Shown here: in pieces, positions 7,060 through 12,551 of the stretch
Layout of the letters: the number at the start of each line of letters is the position of its first letter
Position numbering within the stretch: position 1 is the first letter of the stretch
From: Candidatus Sigynarchaeota archaeon
GTDB taxonomy: Archaea > Asgardarchaeota > Lokiarchaeia > Sigynarchaeales > Sigynarchaeaceae
Length of the DNA: 14,877 nucleotides
Direction: 5' to 3'
Assembly (NCBI GenBank): GCA_030587525.1
Contig: JAUQYW010000528.1
Location: 1-14,877 of the forward strand
Program-made: the position numbers and the translations under genes
Notes under the pieces: model-generated
The model's database searches: none
What the model was told of the DNA's origin: nothing
The model's input: the letters and a program-made list of their open reading frames with translations, nothing else

Positions 7060-7794
7060 TCAAGCATTTCTATCGACTTTGTAGAGAAATCCGGTAACTT
7101 TCACCAACTGACGAGTCTTGGATTTGCTTTGGATAAATACCCGGTAATCTGCAAGAGAAACCGGACTAATCTTAACTGCGTCAACGTCATCTTTCAAGCC
7201 AATCATGTGGCGTGCCGCGACGCCTTCAAATAGATTACCGGTCTTCTTTTCCATCAACACGATTTCTTTACCAGCAGATATGCTTTCTGGCTTGGTAAAT
7301 TCATAAAAACTGTCACCACTGTGGAAAACAAGTCCATTCTTTTCAATGAACTTGAATTGTGGAATTTTATCTTCATCCACGGTCATAACCTGATACTTCG
7401 AAGGTGGACAGGGAAGGAGCTTGGTGGGATCAGCAGGTGGAGGTGGCGTGGACGACGAGGACTTTGAACGTTGTGGCGTGGTGATGCCCGAATACCGGGT
7501 GGCATAGCTCGCTGCGACTTCGGATGAGGTGGTGCGTTTTAGCATGATATCGAACAAGCTTTGCATGGACGTCGTTAACGTGCCAAATTGTGCTTTCAGA
7601 TCTTTTTCAAACTCCTCTACTTTTGCATTGGCCAATTGCTGGAAACATATTGCGGTCAAAGCATTAATCCCCGCACCGAATTGGTCAAGATATAGATGAT
7701 AGCCATCTGTTATCGTTGCCACGGATTCAAAGAAGTTGTATGGATCTTGAGAACCATTATACATGCATTGCACGGCATAAACTTTTATGCTCAT
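7060..7794 (-). CDS. C-terminal part of a von Willebrand A protein, separated from the N-terminal part by an in-frame stop
   Basis: ATG 7794 opens a 244-residue ORF in the same frame as the ORF ending at 7813, with only the TAA and six codons between. It begins inside a vWA fold. MSIKVYAVQC would be the last core strand, and the next stretch (NFFESVATITDGYHLYLDQF) matches the usual vWA ending in which an agent is tested for a persisting signal. A helical stretch, a Ser/Pro linker (about residues 110-128) and a C-terminal domain of about 100 residues follow. That domain ends RVFIQSKSKTRQLVKVTGFLYKV; I do not recognise it. As an independent protein it would lack the metal site and most of the vWA fold, so it makes sense only as part of the joined 385-residue product. 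Purine-rich AGAAGAACTAAAGAAA before the ATG could allow re-initiation. Confidence 0.7.
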   Translation of the reverse strand: MSIKVYAVQCMYNGSQDPYNFFESVATITDGYHLYLDQFGAGINALTAICFQQLANAKVEEFEKDLKAQFGTLTTSMQSLFDIMLKRTTSSEVAASYATRYSGITTPQRSKSSSSTPPPPADPTKLLPCPPSKYQVMTVDEDKIPQFKFIEKNGLVFHSGDSFYEFTKPESISAGKEIVLMEKKTGNLFEGVAARHMIGLKDDVDAVKISPVSLADYRVFIQSKSKTRQLVKVTGFLYKVDRNA

Positions 7795-7812
7795 TTTCTT
7801 TAGTTCTTCTGC

Positions 7813-7815
7813 TTA
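7813..7815 (-). other. In-frame TAA interrupting the vWA gene
   Basis: On the minus strand the frame reads W-K-N-TAA-A-E-E-L-K-K-M-S-I-K-V-Y-A-V. Removing the stop joins the two ORFs at exactly the helix-to-strand passage expected in a vWA domain. No other interruption is present over 385 codons. Confidence 0.85.
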
Positions 7816-8217
7816 ATTTTTCCAATCATATCGATCTGGGTTTATATTCGCTGGATGAGGATATGAATCCGCGAATATTATCACGATCTTGTTGGCATCT
7901 TTTTCCCAATTGATGAATCGCGCATCGTGCAGCACGGTCTCGTAAGGCTCTGGAATGTCTTGTATCCCGCACTGTTCAACGCTTTGGACAAAGTTGATCA
8001 ACTTTGCCTTGTCGCTAGTTAACTCCAATTTCTTGAGAAGGTATTTGCCGCCAAATTGCGCGTAATCTCCCTGGGCAAAAATTCCGATATGGATCTTGCC
8101 AAACGCGCTGAATAATTGATCGATCAAGGCGCTAATACTTTTGCGTACCTCAGCCAGACACGGAAACATGGAACCCGTCGTGTCGAACGAGATTAACACT
8201 TCTATGACATCGTTCAT
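7813..8217 (-). CDS. N-terminal part of a von Willebrand factor A domain protein
   Basis: ATG 8217 starts a 134-residue ORF. It opens with the first vWA strand and a metal-site motif, D12-TTG-S16, in the usual place (VLISFDTTGSM). Helix 1, strand 2 (IHIGIFAQGDYA), strand 3 and strand 4 with the third metal-site aspartate (KIVIIFADSYPH, D117) follow. It then stops at DWKN before the fold is complete; the remainder is in the same frame 18 bases beyond the TAA. A TATA box sits at 8252-8260. The upstream PNKP-like gene ends only 61 bases away on the same strand, so the two may also be read through together. vWA domains mediate metal-dependent protein contacts, and Ku proteins use a related fold. 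A link to end repair is inferred from the neighbours only. Confidence 0.8.
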   Translation of the reverse strand: MNDVIEVLISFDTTGSMFPCLAEVRKSISALIDQLFSAFGKIHIGIFAQGDYAQFGGKYLLKKLELTSDKAKLINFVQSVEQCGIQDIPEPYETVLHDARFINWEKDANKIVIIFADSYPHPANINPDRYDWKN

Positions 8218-8251
8218 AAATCATCACTACTCTCCATTTAGCGCAAGATCC

Positions 8252-8260
8252 CTATAAATG
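8252..8260 (-). promoter_or_regulatory. TATA box for the vWA gene
   Basis: The minus strand reads CATTTATAG, centred about 38 bases before ATG 8217, so the message would have a leader of roughly 10 bases. This gives the vWA gene its own promoter between it and the PNKP-like gene. Confidence 0.5.
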
Positions 8261-8278
8261 CCTATAGACATCTCATCG

Positions 8279-9268
8279 TTATTTGAAAAATTGGTCGGGA
8301 TTCATGTACTTGAACCCGCAGACGCCTGCAAACGACGCATCTGTTTTTTGGTCACCCACCACGATGCACTGGCTTGGATCGAGCTTGTATTTTTCGATAA
8401 ACAACACGCCATTGCCTGGATTGGGTTTTCGACAGTAACACGGGATGCCACCTGCGCCCATATTATGGGGGCAGTACAAGTAATCAATCTCAATGCCGAG
8501 CATCTTGTTGGTCGCATCAAAGCACGCCTTAGCTTGTGCATCGTTAACAATGCCGTGACCGATACCGGACTGGTTAGAAATACCAAGCATGAGATAGCCT
8601 TGGTCAATATATCTTTCGAGTGTTGCCGCTCGCCTCGGTAATATTTCGATTTCACTTGGATCGATGGGAAATTGCCGCAATTTTTTTCCATCCGCGCTTT
8701 TCTTCATTTTTGGGTCTTGTCCTTTAATTTTTCGCAGCGTGCCATCATAATCAACTATGATGCTCTTGTTGCAATATACATTAGGATCGCGCTGGCGCAC
8801 GAAGGGGATGGTCGTGATTTTTTCAAATCCTTCTGACAGCGTTGGCTCTTGAAAGTTCTTCCGATAGACATAATGGACAACTGGAGGAAACATGTTCGGG
8901 TCTTTTTTCCCCATGGCTTTGAGTTCTTCCAGAGATAGTAAATGCCCATACCGTTGCAGCTGCCGCATAACAGCATTGATCTGGGCATCACCAATGCTGG
9001 TGGTCATCCATAAGCATTCAATCGGAATATCATGCTTTTTTGCCCATGCAATCACGGGGGCGCGGCTTTCGACGGTGCCGTAAGTATTTTCAAAGAGAAA
9101 ATTTCTTTTACCTTGTTGAAACGATTCTTCTGCCACGGACACGCATTTGTCCAAATTACCACCAAGGGTGTCACGATTTAAAATGCAATAACCCTTACTT
9201 GCGTATTCACGCGCGTAAGTTGATTTTCCAGATGCCGGGAACCCGAGCAATAATTTGATATCTACCAT
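8279..9268 (-). CDS. Polynucleotide 5'-kinase / 3'-phosphatase (PNKP-like), kinase first
   Basis: In 329 residues there are two catalytic domains. The N-terminal P-loop kinase has Walker A GFPASGKST (9-17) followed by NRDTLG (31-36), the same pairing as in eukaryotic PNKP kinase domains. From residue 169 a HAD phosphatase has motif I D173-Y-D175-G-T, motif II S231 in ISNQSGIG, motif III K281, and motif IV GDQKTD (305-310). Between motifs II and III lies a zinc-type loop C266-x-H268 ... C277-x-C279, as in GmhB/HisB-type phosphatases. The expected reactions are phosphorylation of 5'-OH ends and removal of 3'-phosphate, preparing strands for ligation. The order kinase-phosphatase is that of phage T4 Pnkp and the reverse of animal PNKP. 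ATG 9268 gives an N-terminus directly on the first strand; ATTAGAAGAGG upstream on its strand is purine-rich. It is upstream of the vWA gene and faces the ligase gene. A sugar-phosphate substrate for the phosphatase is the main alternative. Confidence 0.87.
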   Translation of the reverse strand: MVDIKLLLGFPASGKSTYAREYASKGYCILNRDTLGGNLDKCVSVAEESFQQGKRNFLFENTYGTVESRAPVIAWAKKHDIPIECLWMTTSIGDAQINAVMRQLQRYGHLLSLEELKAMGKKDPNMFPPVVHYVYRKNFQEPTLSEGFEKITTIPFVRQRDPNVYCNKSIIVDYDGTLRKIKGQDPKMKKSADGKKLRQFPIDPSEIEILPRRAATLERYIDQGYLMLGISNQSGIGHGIVNDAQAKACFDATNKMLGIEIDYLYCPHNMGAGGIPCYCRKPNPGNGVLFIEKYKLDPSQCIVVGDQKTDASFAGVCGFKYMNPDQFFK

Positions 9269-9320
9269 AGTAGATCCACGACTCTTCTGAACCTCTTCTA
9301 ACTTGATAAGATTGATTAGT

Positions 9321-9358
9321 AAGATCAGAGTTCATGCTTGTACCATGATCTTCAAGAA
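9321..9358 (+). repeat. Dispersed repeat segment B, copy 1
   Basis: This 38-base segment aligns without gaps to 10389-10426, with 31 of 38 identities; the last 27 bases (CTTGTACCA-GATCTTCAAGAA core) share 24. It lies between the PNKP-like gene and the promoter at 9381. Confidence 0.6.
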
Positions 9359-9380
9359 GGGAATGGGAATATATGGCGAT

Positions 9381-9390
9381 CTTTATATAA
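9381..9390 (+). promoter_or_regulatory. Strong archaeal TATA box without an intact gene behind it
   Basis: CTTTATATAA is a near-ideal archaeal TATA box and would start transcription at about 9412-9418. The ATG at 9414 leads only to an eight-codon frame. The next coding trace downstream is the truncated TIR-like ORF at 9473. Confidence 0.55.
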
Positions 9391-9472
9391 GACGTGATAA
9401 AGATACAGCTTTGAATGGAACAAGAAAGAACTCGATGTTAAACCGAGCATATTCGCGCATGACTGAAGAACG

Positions 9473-9658
9473 GTGAAAAATGGAGAGGCTGATGTAAGCA
9501 CGATTCCATTCAAAGCATACAAGGGGAAATTGCCCTACATTTTCGTGAGTTATGCACATATCGACGCTACACGGCGGAAGGATTCTTCTTCCTATGGTGG
9601 TATAGTCATATTCGTTGTTAATATTGAATGTAAATTAAAAAAAAGTATTAAACCATAG
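9473..9658 (+). pseudogene. Remnant of a TIR-domain protein (N-terminal fragment)
   Basis: The first 32 residues contain PFKAYKGKLPYIFVSYAHID. This matches the opening strand and box 1 of bacterial/archaeal TIR-type signalling domains, where SYAH-x-D is followed by a helix and a VWYD-like strand. Here the homologous-looking sequence ends after about ten more residues and the ORF closes at 61 codons, too short for the roughly 130-residue domain. In another frame just downstream (about 9559-9600) the DNA reads TAEGFFFLWWYS, which could be a displaced trace of the next strand, so a frameshift with deletion is plausible. Only a GTG start is available. The strong TATA box at 9381 probably served the intact gene. 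Intact TIR proteins of this kind often act in NAD-consuming defence; this fragment cannot. Confidence 0.5.
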
Positions 9659-9688
9659 AAACGGATATGAGTGAAAGTGAATGAGATT

Positions 9689-10300
9689 ATGGGAACAAGG
9701 ATTATCTATGGGCAGAGACATATCTGCCCGAGCTGTGGCTTGCCAACCATTTTTGTACCGAACAAAGATGGAAGGTACGATGGCGAACATCAATCGCCAT
9801 ACAATAAGCATTCAAAAGAATATTGCTCGATATGCGGGGAAAATCTTTGCCAAATGTGTATCGGACGTTATGGTTGTTGTAAGCAGCATTATGACCAGTT
9901 TCCCGCCGAAATCAAGAGAAAAATAGATAATGCCAGAACAGCATATAAAATTGCGATGATCGTATTATTTCCCATATTCCTAATCCCCTTCTTTTTAGCC
10001 ATCCTGTTTCCTCTCCTATTTCTTGTTGGTCTCATTGGTTTTTTTGCAGATATATGTGTGGTTTCGAATGTATTCGGTTTGCCGAAAAAAATCGCCGTGA
10101 AGACGTGGAAAAAAACGAACCAGCAAATAACAATGAAGCAAGCACCGATTCTGCAACCATCAACGCGATGCCCGAGCTGCGGCGGGGAAGTGTCTAGCGG
10201 CATATGCTTTGGTTGCGGCGCTAAGGTTTGCCAACGCTGCGGGCACGCGAATATGAATCCAGATTCGGGACATTGCGAATCGTGCGGCATTGAAATTTGA
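9689..10300 (+). CDS. Membrane protein with zinc-finger clusters on both sides of a hydrophobic hairpin
   Basis: I chose ATG 9689 (203 residues); the in-frame GTG 9671 would add six, and positions here count from 9671. The N-terminal part carries C19-x2-C22, C52-x2-C55, C60-x2-C63, C69-C70 and H73, a B-box- or RING-like spread of ligands that would bind two or more zinc ions. A hydrophobic stretch at about 93-130 is long enough for one or two membrane helices. The C-terminal part has a double zinc ribbon: C167-x2-C170, C179-x2-C182, C187-x2-C190, C202-x2-C205. Such ribbons usually mediate protein or nucleic-acid binding. No specific family is recognised. The membrane-plus-zinc design suggests a regulatory or adaptor protein at the membrane. 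Oligo-T tracts follow the stop. The neighbours give no clear role. Confidence 0.8.
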   Translation: MGTRIIYGQRHICPSCGLPTIFVPNKDGRYDGEHQSPYNKHSKEYCSICGENLCQMCIGRYGCCKQHYDQFPAEIKRKIDNARTAYKIAMIVLFPIFLIPFFLAILFPLLFLVGLIGFFADICVVSNVFGLPKKIAVKTWKKTNQQITMKQAPILQPSTRCPSCGGEVSSGICFGCGAKVCQRCGHANMNPDSGHCESCGIEI

Positions 10301-10305
10301 TCAAA

Positions 10306-10326
10306 TTTTTTTTCGATTCTTTTTTT
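10306..10326 (+). terminator. Double oligo-T terminator
   Basis: T8 at 10306-10313 and T7 at 10320-10326 follow the stop of the zinc-finger gene within 30 bases. There is no clear stem. Confidence 0.6.
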
Positions 10327-10329
10327 CCT

Positions 10330-10491
10330 CCGGCGTCATCAAGACTTCAGAAAGGGAAATGAAAATACGATCCGAAATTTCAATCCACTAGATCCAAGCT
10401 CACACTTGTACCACGATCTTCAAGAACATCACGCGGGCACATCCCGTGAATTACCGGCACGTGAAATAGACATGAACTCCACCTTTCAAGA
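10330..10491 (+). repeat. Composite repeat (segments A-B-C) forming the leader and first codons of the 10472 gene
   Basis: Segment A (10330-10388) matches 1973-2031, segment B (10389-10426) matches 9321-9358, and segment C (10443-10491) matches 3174-3222. All three alignments are ungapped, at roughly 82-88 percent identity by eye. A and B abut exactly, and a 16-base gap separates B from C. Segment C carries ATG 10472 and the first six codons of the downstream gene. The other copies are single fragments scattered through intergenic DNA. Confidence 0.7.
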
Positions 10492-11284
10492 CAAGAATGG
10501 AACACCCGTTCGCAGCAGAGCATTCAAATTCTTCATTTGGTCACTGATCGTGGCCACGGCACTCTACATCGCCTACATCATCGTGCATTTGCTGTATTAT
10601 TATACAGGATATTGTGAATACACCTTCGCGGACGATTGTTATTGTTATATCAATTGTATCCCGCCCATCATCGAATGGCCGGTCGTGAACCATTTCAGGA
10701 ATGCAATATTGGTTTTTATGGCGATCAGCGTGATGATCAGCATGTATGCTCGCAAACGCGAAGTCATACGTCGCGATGGAGTCAAAGGTAAGGAAATGCA
10801 AGATACAACGCACACCCGGACAAAGGTTCATCCAGGATGGAGGGTATTTTCCATCATTCTCGCCGTGGTCACGCCTGTCACGGTCGGCTTGGCCGTGATA
10901 CGAGCCGATGGGTTTATACCAATCTTTAGTTTCGGCGAACTGTCGTCACTTCTCAGGGATAATCTTGTCGTGTACCGGCTTATCGACATTATTGTCGACA
11001 TAAACATGTTGTTTTTGTACGCCTTCTTCGTCGTGAGCTTGACGTCGCTGGTGGATTCTTACATGACGGTTCTGGACAAAGCGTTCATATTCGGTCGCCG
11101 GGTACACAAATCGTTGTTCGGGGTAATCTGGATTCCAATCGCCGGCAGCTTGGTCATTTATGGTGATTTTCTCGACCGGGTCATAGGCACATTCTTGTTA
11201 CTCTTTTGCGCGTTCATGATCGGCGTGGATTACAAGGACGTGCAAAATTGGAAATTCATCGAGGATTGGAAAAAAAAGCCATGA
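10472..11284 (+). CDS. Polytopic membrane protein of unknown function
   Basis: From ATG 10472 the product has 270 residues. This start is favoured over the upstream in-frame ATG at 10406 because the MNSTFQ start is conserved in repeat segment C and the preceding 22 codons fall in non-coding-looking repeat DNA. Hydrophobic segments are visible at about 20-43, 74-92, 123-143, 168-190, 213-230 and 234-252, so about six helices. A loop at about 47-63 holds four Cys and several acidic and aromatic residues (YCEYTFADDCYCYINC) and may be an extracytoplasmic, disulphide- or metal-bearing loop. The C-terminus is polar and Lys-rich. No family is recognised. Another polytopic protein follows 68 bases downstream on the same strand, so the two may be co-transcribed. 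Confidence 0.75.
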   Translation: MNSTFQDKNGTPVRSRAFKFFIWSLIVATALYIAYIIVHLLYYYTGYCEYTFADDCYCYINCIPPIIEWPVVNHFRNAILVFMAISVMISMYARKREVIRRDGVKGKEMQDTTHTRTKVHPGWRVFSIILAVVTPVTVGLAVIRADGFIPIFSFGELSSLLRDNLVVYRLIDIIVDINMLFLYAFFVVSLTSLVDSYMTVLDKAFIFGRRVHKSLFGVIWIPIAGSLVIYGDFLDRVIGTFLLLFCAFMIGVDYKDVQNWKFIEDWKKKP

Positions 11285-11352
11285 AACTGCTCGAAATGGA
11301 GCTTTGGCTTCGTTGAGTCATTACTTTATTCCCTCGGGACAAAGAAGGATCT

Positions 11353-12093
11353 GTGGAAAGATCAGCATTCATCCGGTTTATGAGTGGCCACTTCACCACT
11401 CGAACCGCGATCATCTTCCTCGTTATGGTGATGAGCGTGATCGGGGGATGCCTTAGCACATCATGGATGCTTTACGAATCATGCAATATTGGCCCACCAT
11501 ACAGCGTATTTATCCACCAGATCTCGTATCTCGGTGATCCAGAGATGAATCCATGCGGTGCCTTCCTCTTCACGGTAGCTCTCTGGACCCTGGCCATCGC
11601 CGCCATCCCATTGGTGCTATTCTATCGCCGTGCACTCGCGGCGCTCAAGGCCAAGGTCGCCGGGGTATTCGCCTTCTTCTTTGGCCTTAGCATCCCCGCT
11701 ATGTTCGCAGTCGGTATTGTCCCCTCGTCCTTGGATCCATACGTTCACCTCGTCACCGCTGCAGTCGCGTTCGGTGGCGCCGGCCTTGCCTATCTTCTTT
11801 CTGGCATTGGCCTCATCACGAATAAAATACACGATCACAATGAAAAGATTCCCATTGCTCTCGTTATCCCGTTTCTCGCGTATATCATATTCATCACTTT
11901 CGGGATTGCAGTACAGATTTATGCATATGTCGAAGGACTTTTCTATAGTTCAGGGGAAACGCTGCTCTCGTTCACGCTCTGGGAATGGTTGCTCTTTATT
12001 GCTATCCTTGGCATATGCGTTGCCACAACCTTTCCCCTTATTCAATCTCGAGGATCGCAAGCTTCGCCTAACAGCACAAAACGTTCGGTCTAA
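11353..12093 (+). CDS. Six-helix membrane protein, DUF998/Frag1-like pattern
   Basis: The start is GTG 11353, preceded by AGAAGGAT. ATG 11380 is an alternative that removes nine residues. The 246-residue product has about six membrane helices (near 17-36, 67-90, 99-123, 127-150, 167-190 and 205-226). The first loop contains ISYLGDPEMNPCGAFLF. A later helix start reads VPSSLDPYVHLVTAAVAF, with a His at the membrane edge. An S-x-LGD-x-x-x-NP loop after helix 1 and a P-x-x-x-x-VH before helix 4 recall DUF998 and Frag1/DRAM-type proteins; this is an impression from memory, with no known substrate. It follows another membrane-protein gene closely and may share its transcript. Confidence 0.75.
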   Translation: MERSAFIRFMSGHFTTRTAIIFLVMVMSVIGGCLSTSWMLYESCNIGPPYSVFIHQISYLGDPEMNPCGAFLFTVALWTLAIAAIPLVLFYRRALAALKAKVAGVFAFFFGLSIPAMFAVGIVPSSLDPYVHLVTAAVAFGGAGLAYLLSGIGLITNKIHDHNEKIPIALVIPFLAYIIFITFGIAVQIYAYVEGLFYSSGETLLSFTLWEWLLFIAILGICVATTFPLIQSRGSQASPNSTKRSV

Positions 12094-12166
12094 GAAGAAA
12101 ACCAGGATGAATCATGGTAGGGATCATCTCAAAAATCCCCCCTTGTGAGTAGGCACGATGCACAAT

Positions 12167-12176
12167 CTTTATAAAT
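12167..12176 (+). promoter_or_regulatory. Strong TATA box ahead of the candidate structured RNA
   Basis: TCTTTATAAA reads as a good archaeal TATA box, with expected transcription start near 12195-12200. No plus-strand ORF of useful length follows, but a highly structured stretch does. Confidence 0.55.
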
Positions 12177-12178
12177 CC

Positions 12179-12207
12179 CAGAAGCTGATTTTGAATCAGA
12201 AGCTGAT
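12179..12207 (+). repeat. Two 11-bp direct repeats at the expected transcription start
   Basis: CAGAAGCTGAT occurs exactly at 12179-12189 and 12197-12207 (period 18). Between them, CTGATT (12185-12190) and AATCAG (12194-12199) also form an inverted repeat. It may be an operator or simple slippage. Confidence 0.6.
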
Positions 12208-12407
12208 AAATTCGAGCGCGATCACGAATGGCTTGTAAAAATTCCACAGTATCCGTCACGGCGACGGTCTGCACTACGATATTAGTAATCGCGCTCCCTG
12301 TATCGCGTGTTTGAACACGCGAAAAACGGAAATCCAGTCTCCATTTCAACGTGATCCGCGCCCGGATTCTTGTCCCGGGTTTCCGTTCTGGCCGTGATTT
12401 CGTTTTT
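12195..12407 (+). ncRNA. Candidate structured RNA of unknown family
   Basis: Successive stems can be drawn by hand. Stem 1 pairs 12214-12230 with 12280-12296: 15 of 17 positions pair, and the outer nine are perfect (GAGCGCGAT/ATCGCGCTC). It encloses hairpin 2, with CCGTC 12253-12257 pairing GACGG 12263-12267 and CAG/CTG below it. Hairpin 3 pairs 12303-12310 with 12315-12322 around a four-base loop. Stem 4 pairs 12325-12335 with 12377-12387 (11 pairs, one G-U) and encloses hairpin 5 (ATCCG 12354-12358 with CGGAT 12363-12367). A TATA box lies 20-30 bases before the left end and T5 (12403-12407) follows the right end. It could instead be the leader of valyl-tRNA synthetase, whose ATG is at 12552. 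I find no signature of tRNA, SRP RNA or RNase P RNA. A 170-residue minus-strand ORF spans it and is judged spurious. Confidence 0.45.
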
Positions 12408-12551
12408 ATTAAGAATATCGCATGCAGAATCATCATGATAAAAGATATTTCGATAAATTCGCGAATCTTTTCTTCGTGGATTACGATTCTGCGAATAATA
12501 TTACGACGAGGTATGAAATAATCAAGATAGTGAAGGATAAAAGGGATAAAC

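Noticed and set aside
7060..8217. Genome-wide reassignment of TAA to an amino acid
   Set aside because: The surface-protein and ligase genes end naturally at TAA with terminator-like sequence beyond, so a local cause is far more likely.
12303..12322. Perfect hairpin read as a simple factor-independent terminator for the 11353-12093 gene
   Set aside because: It lies more than 200 bases after that stop and has no T-run directly behind it. It fits better as one stem of the structured RNA.
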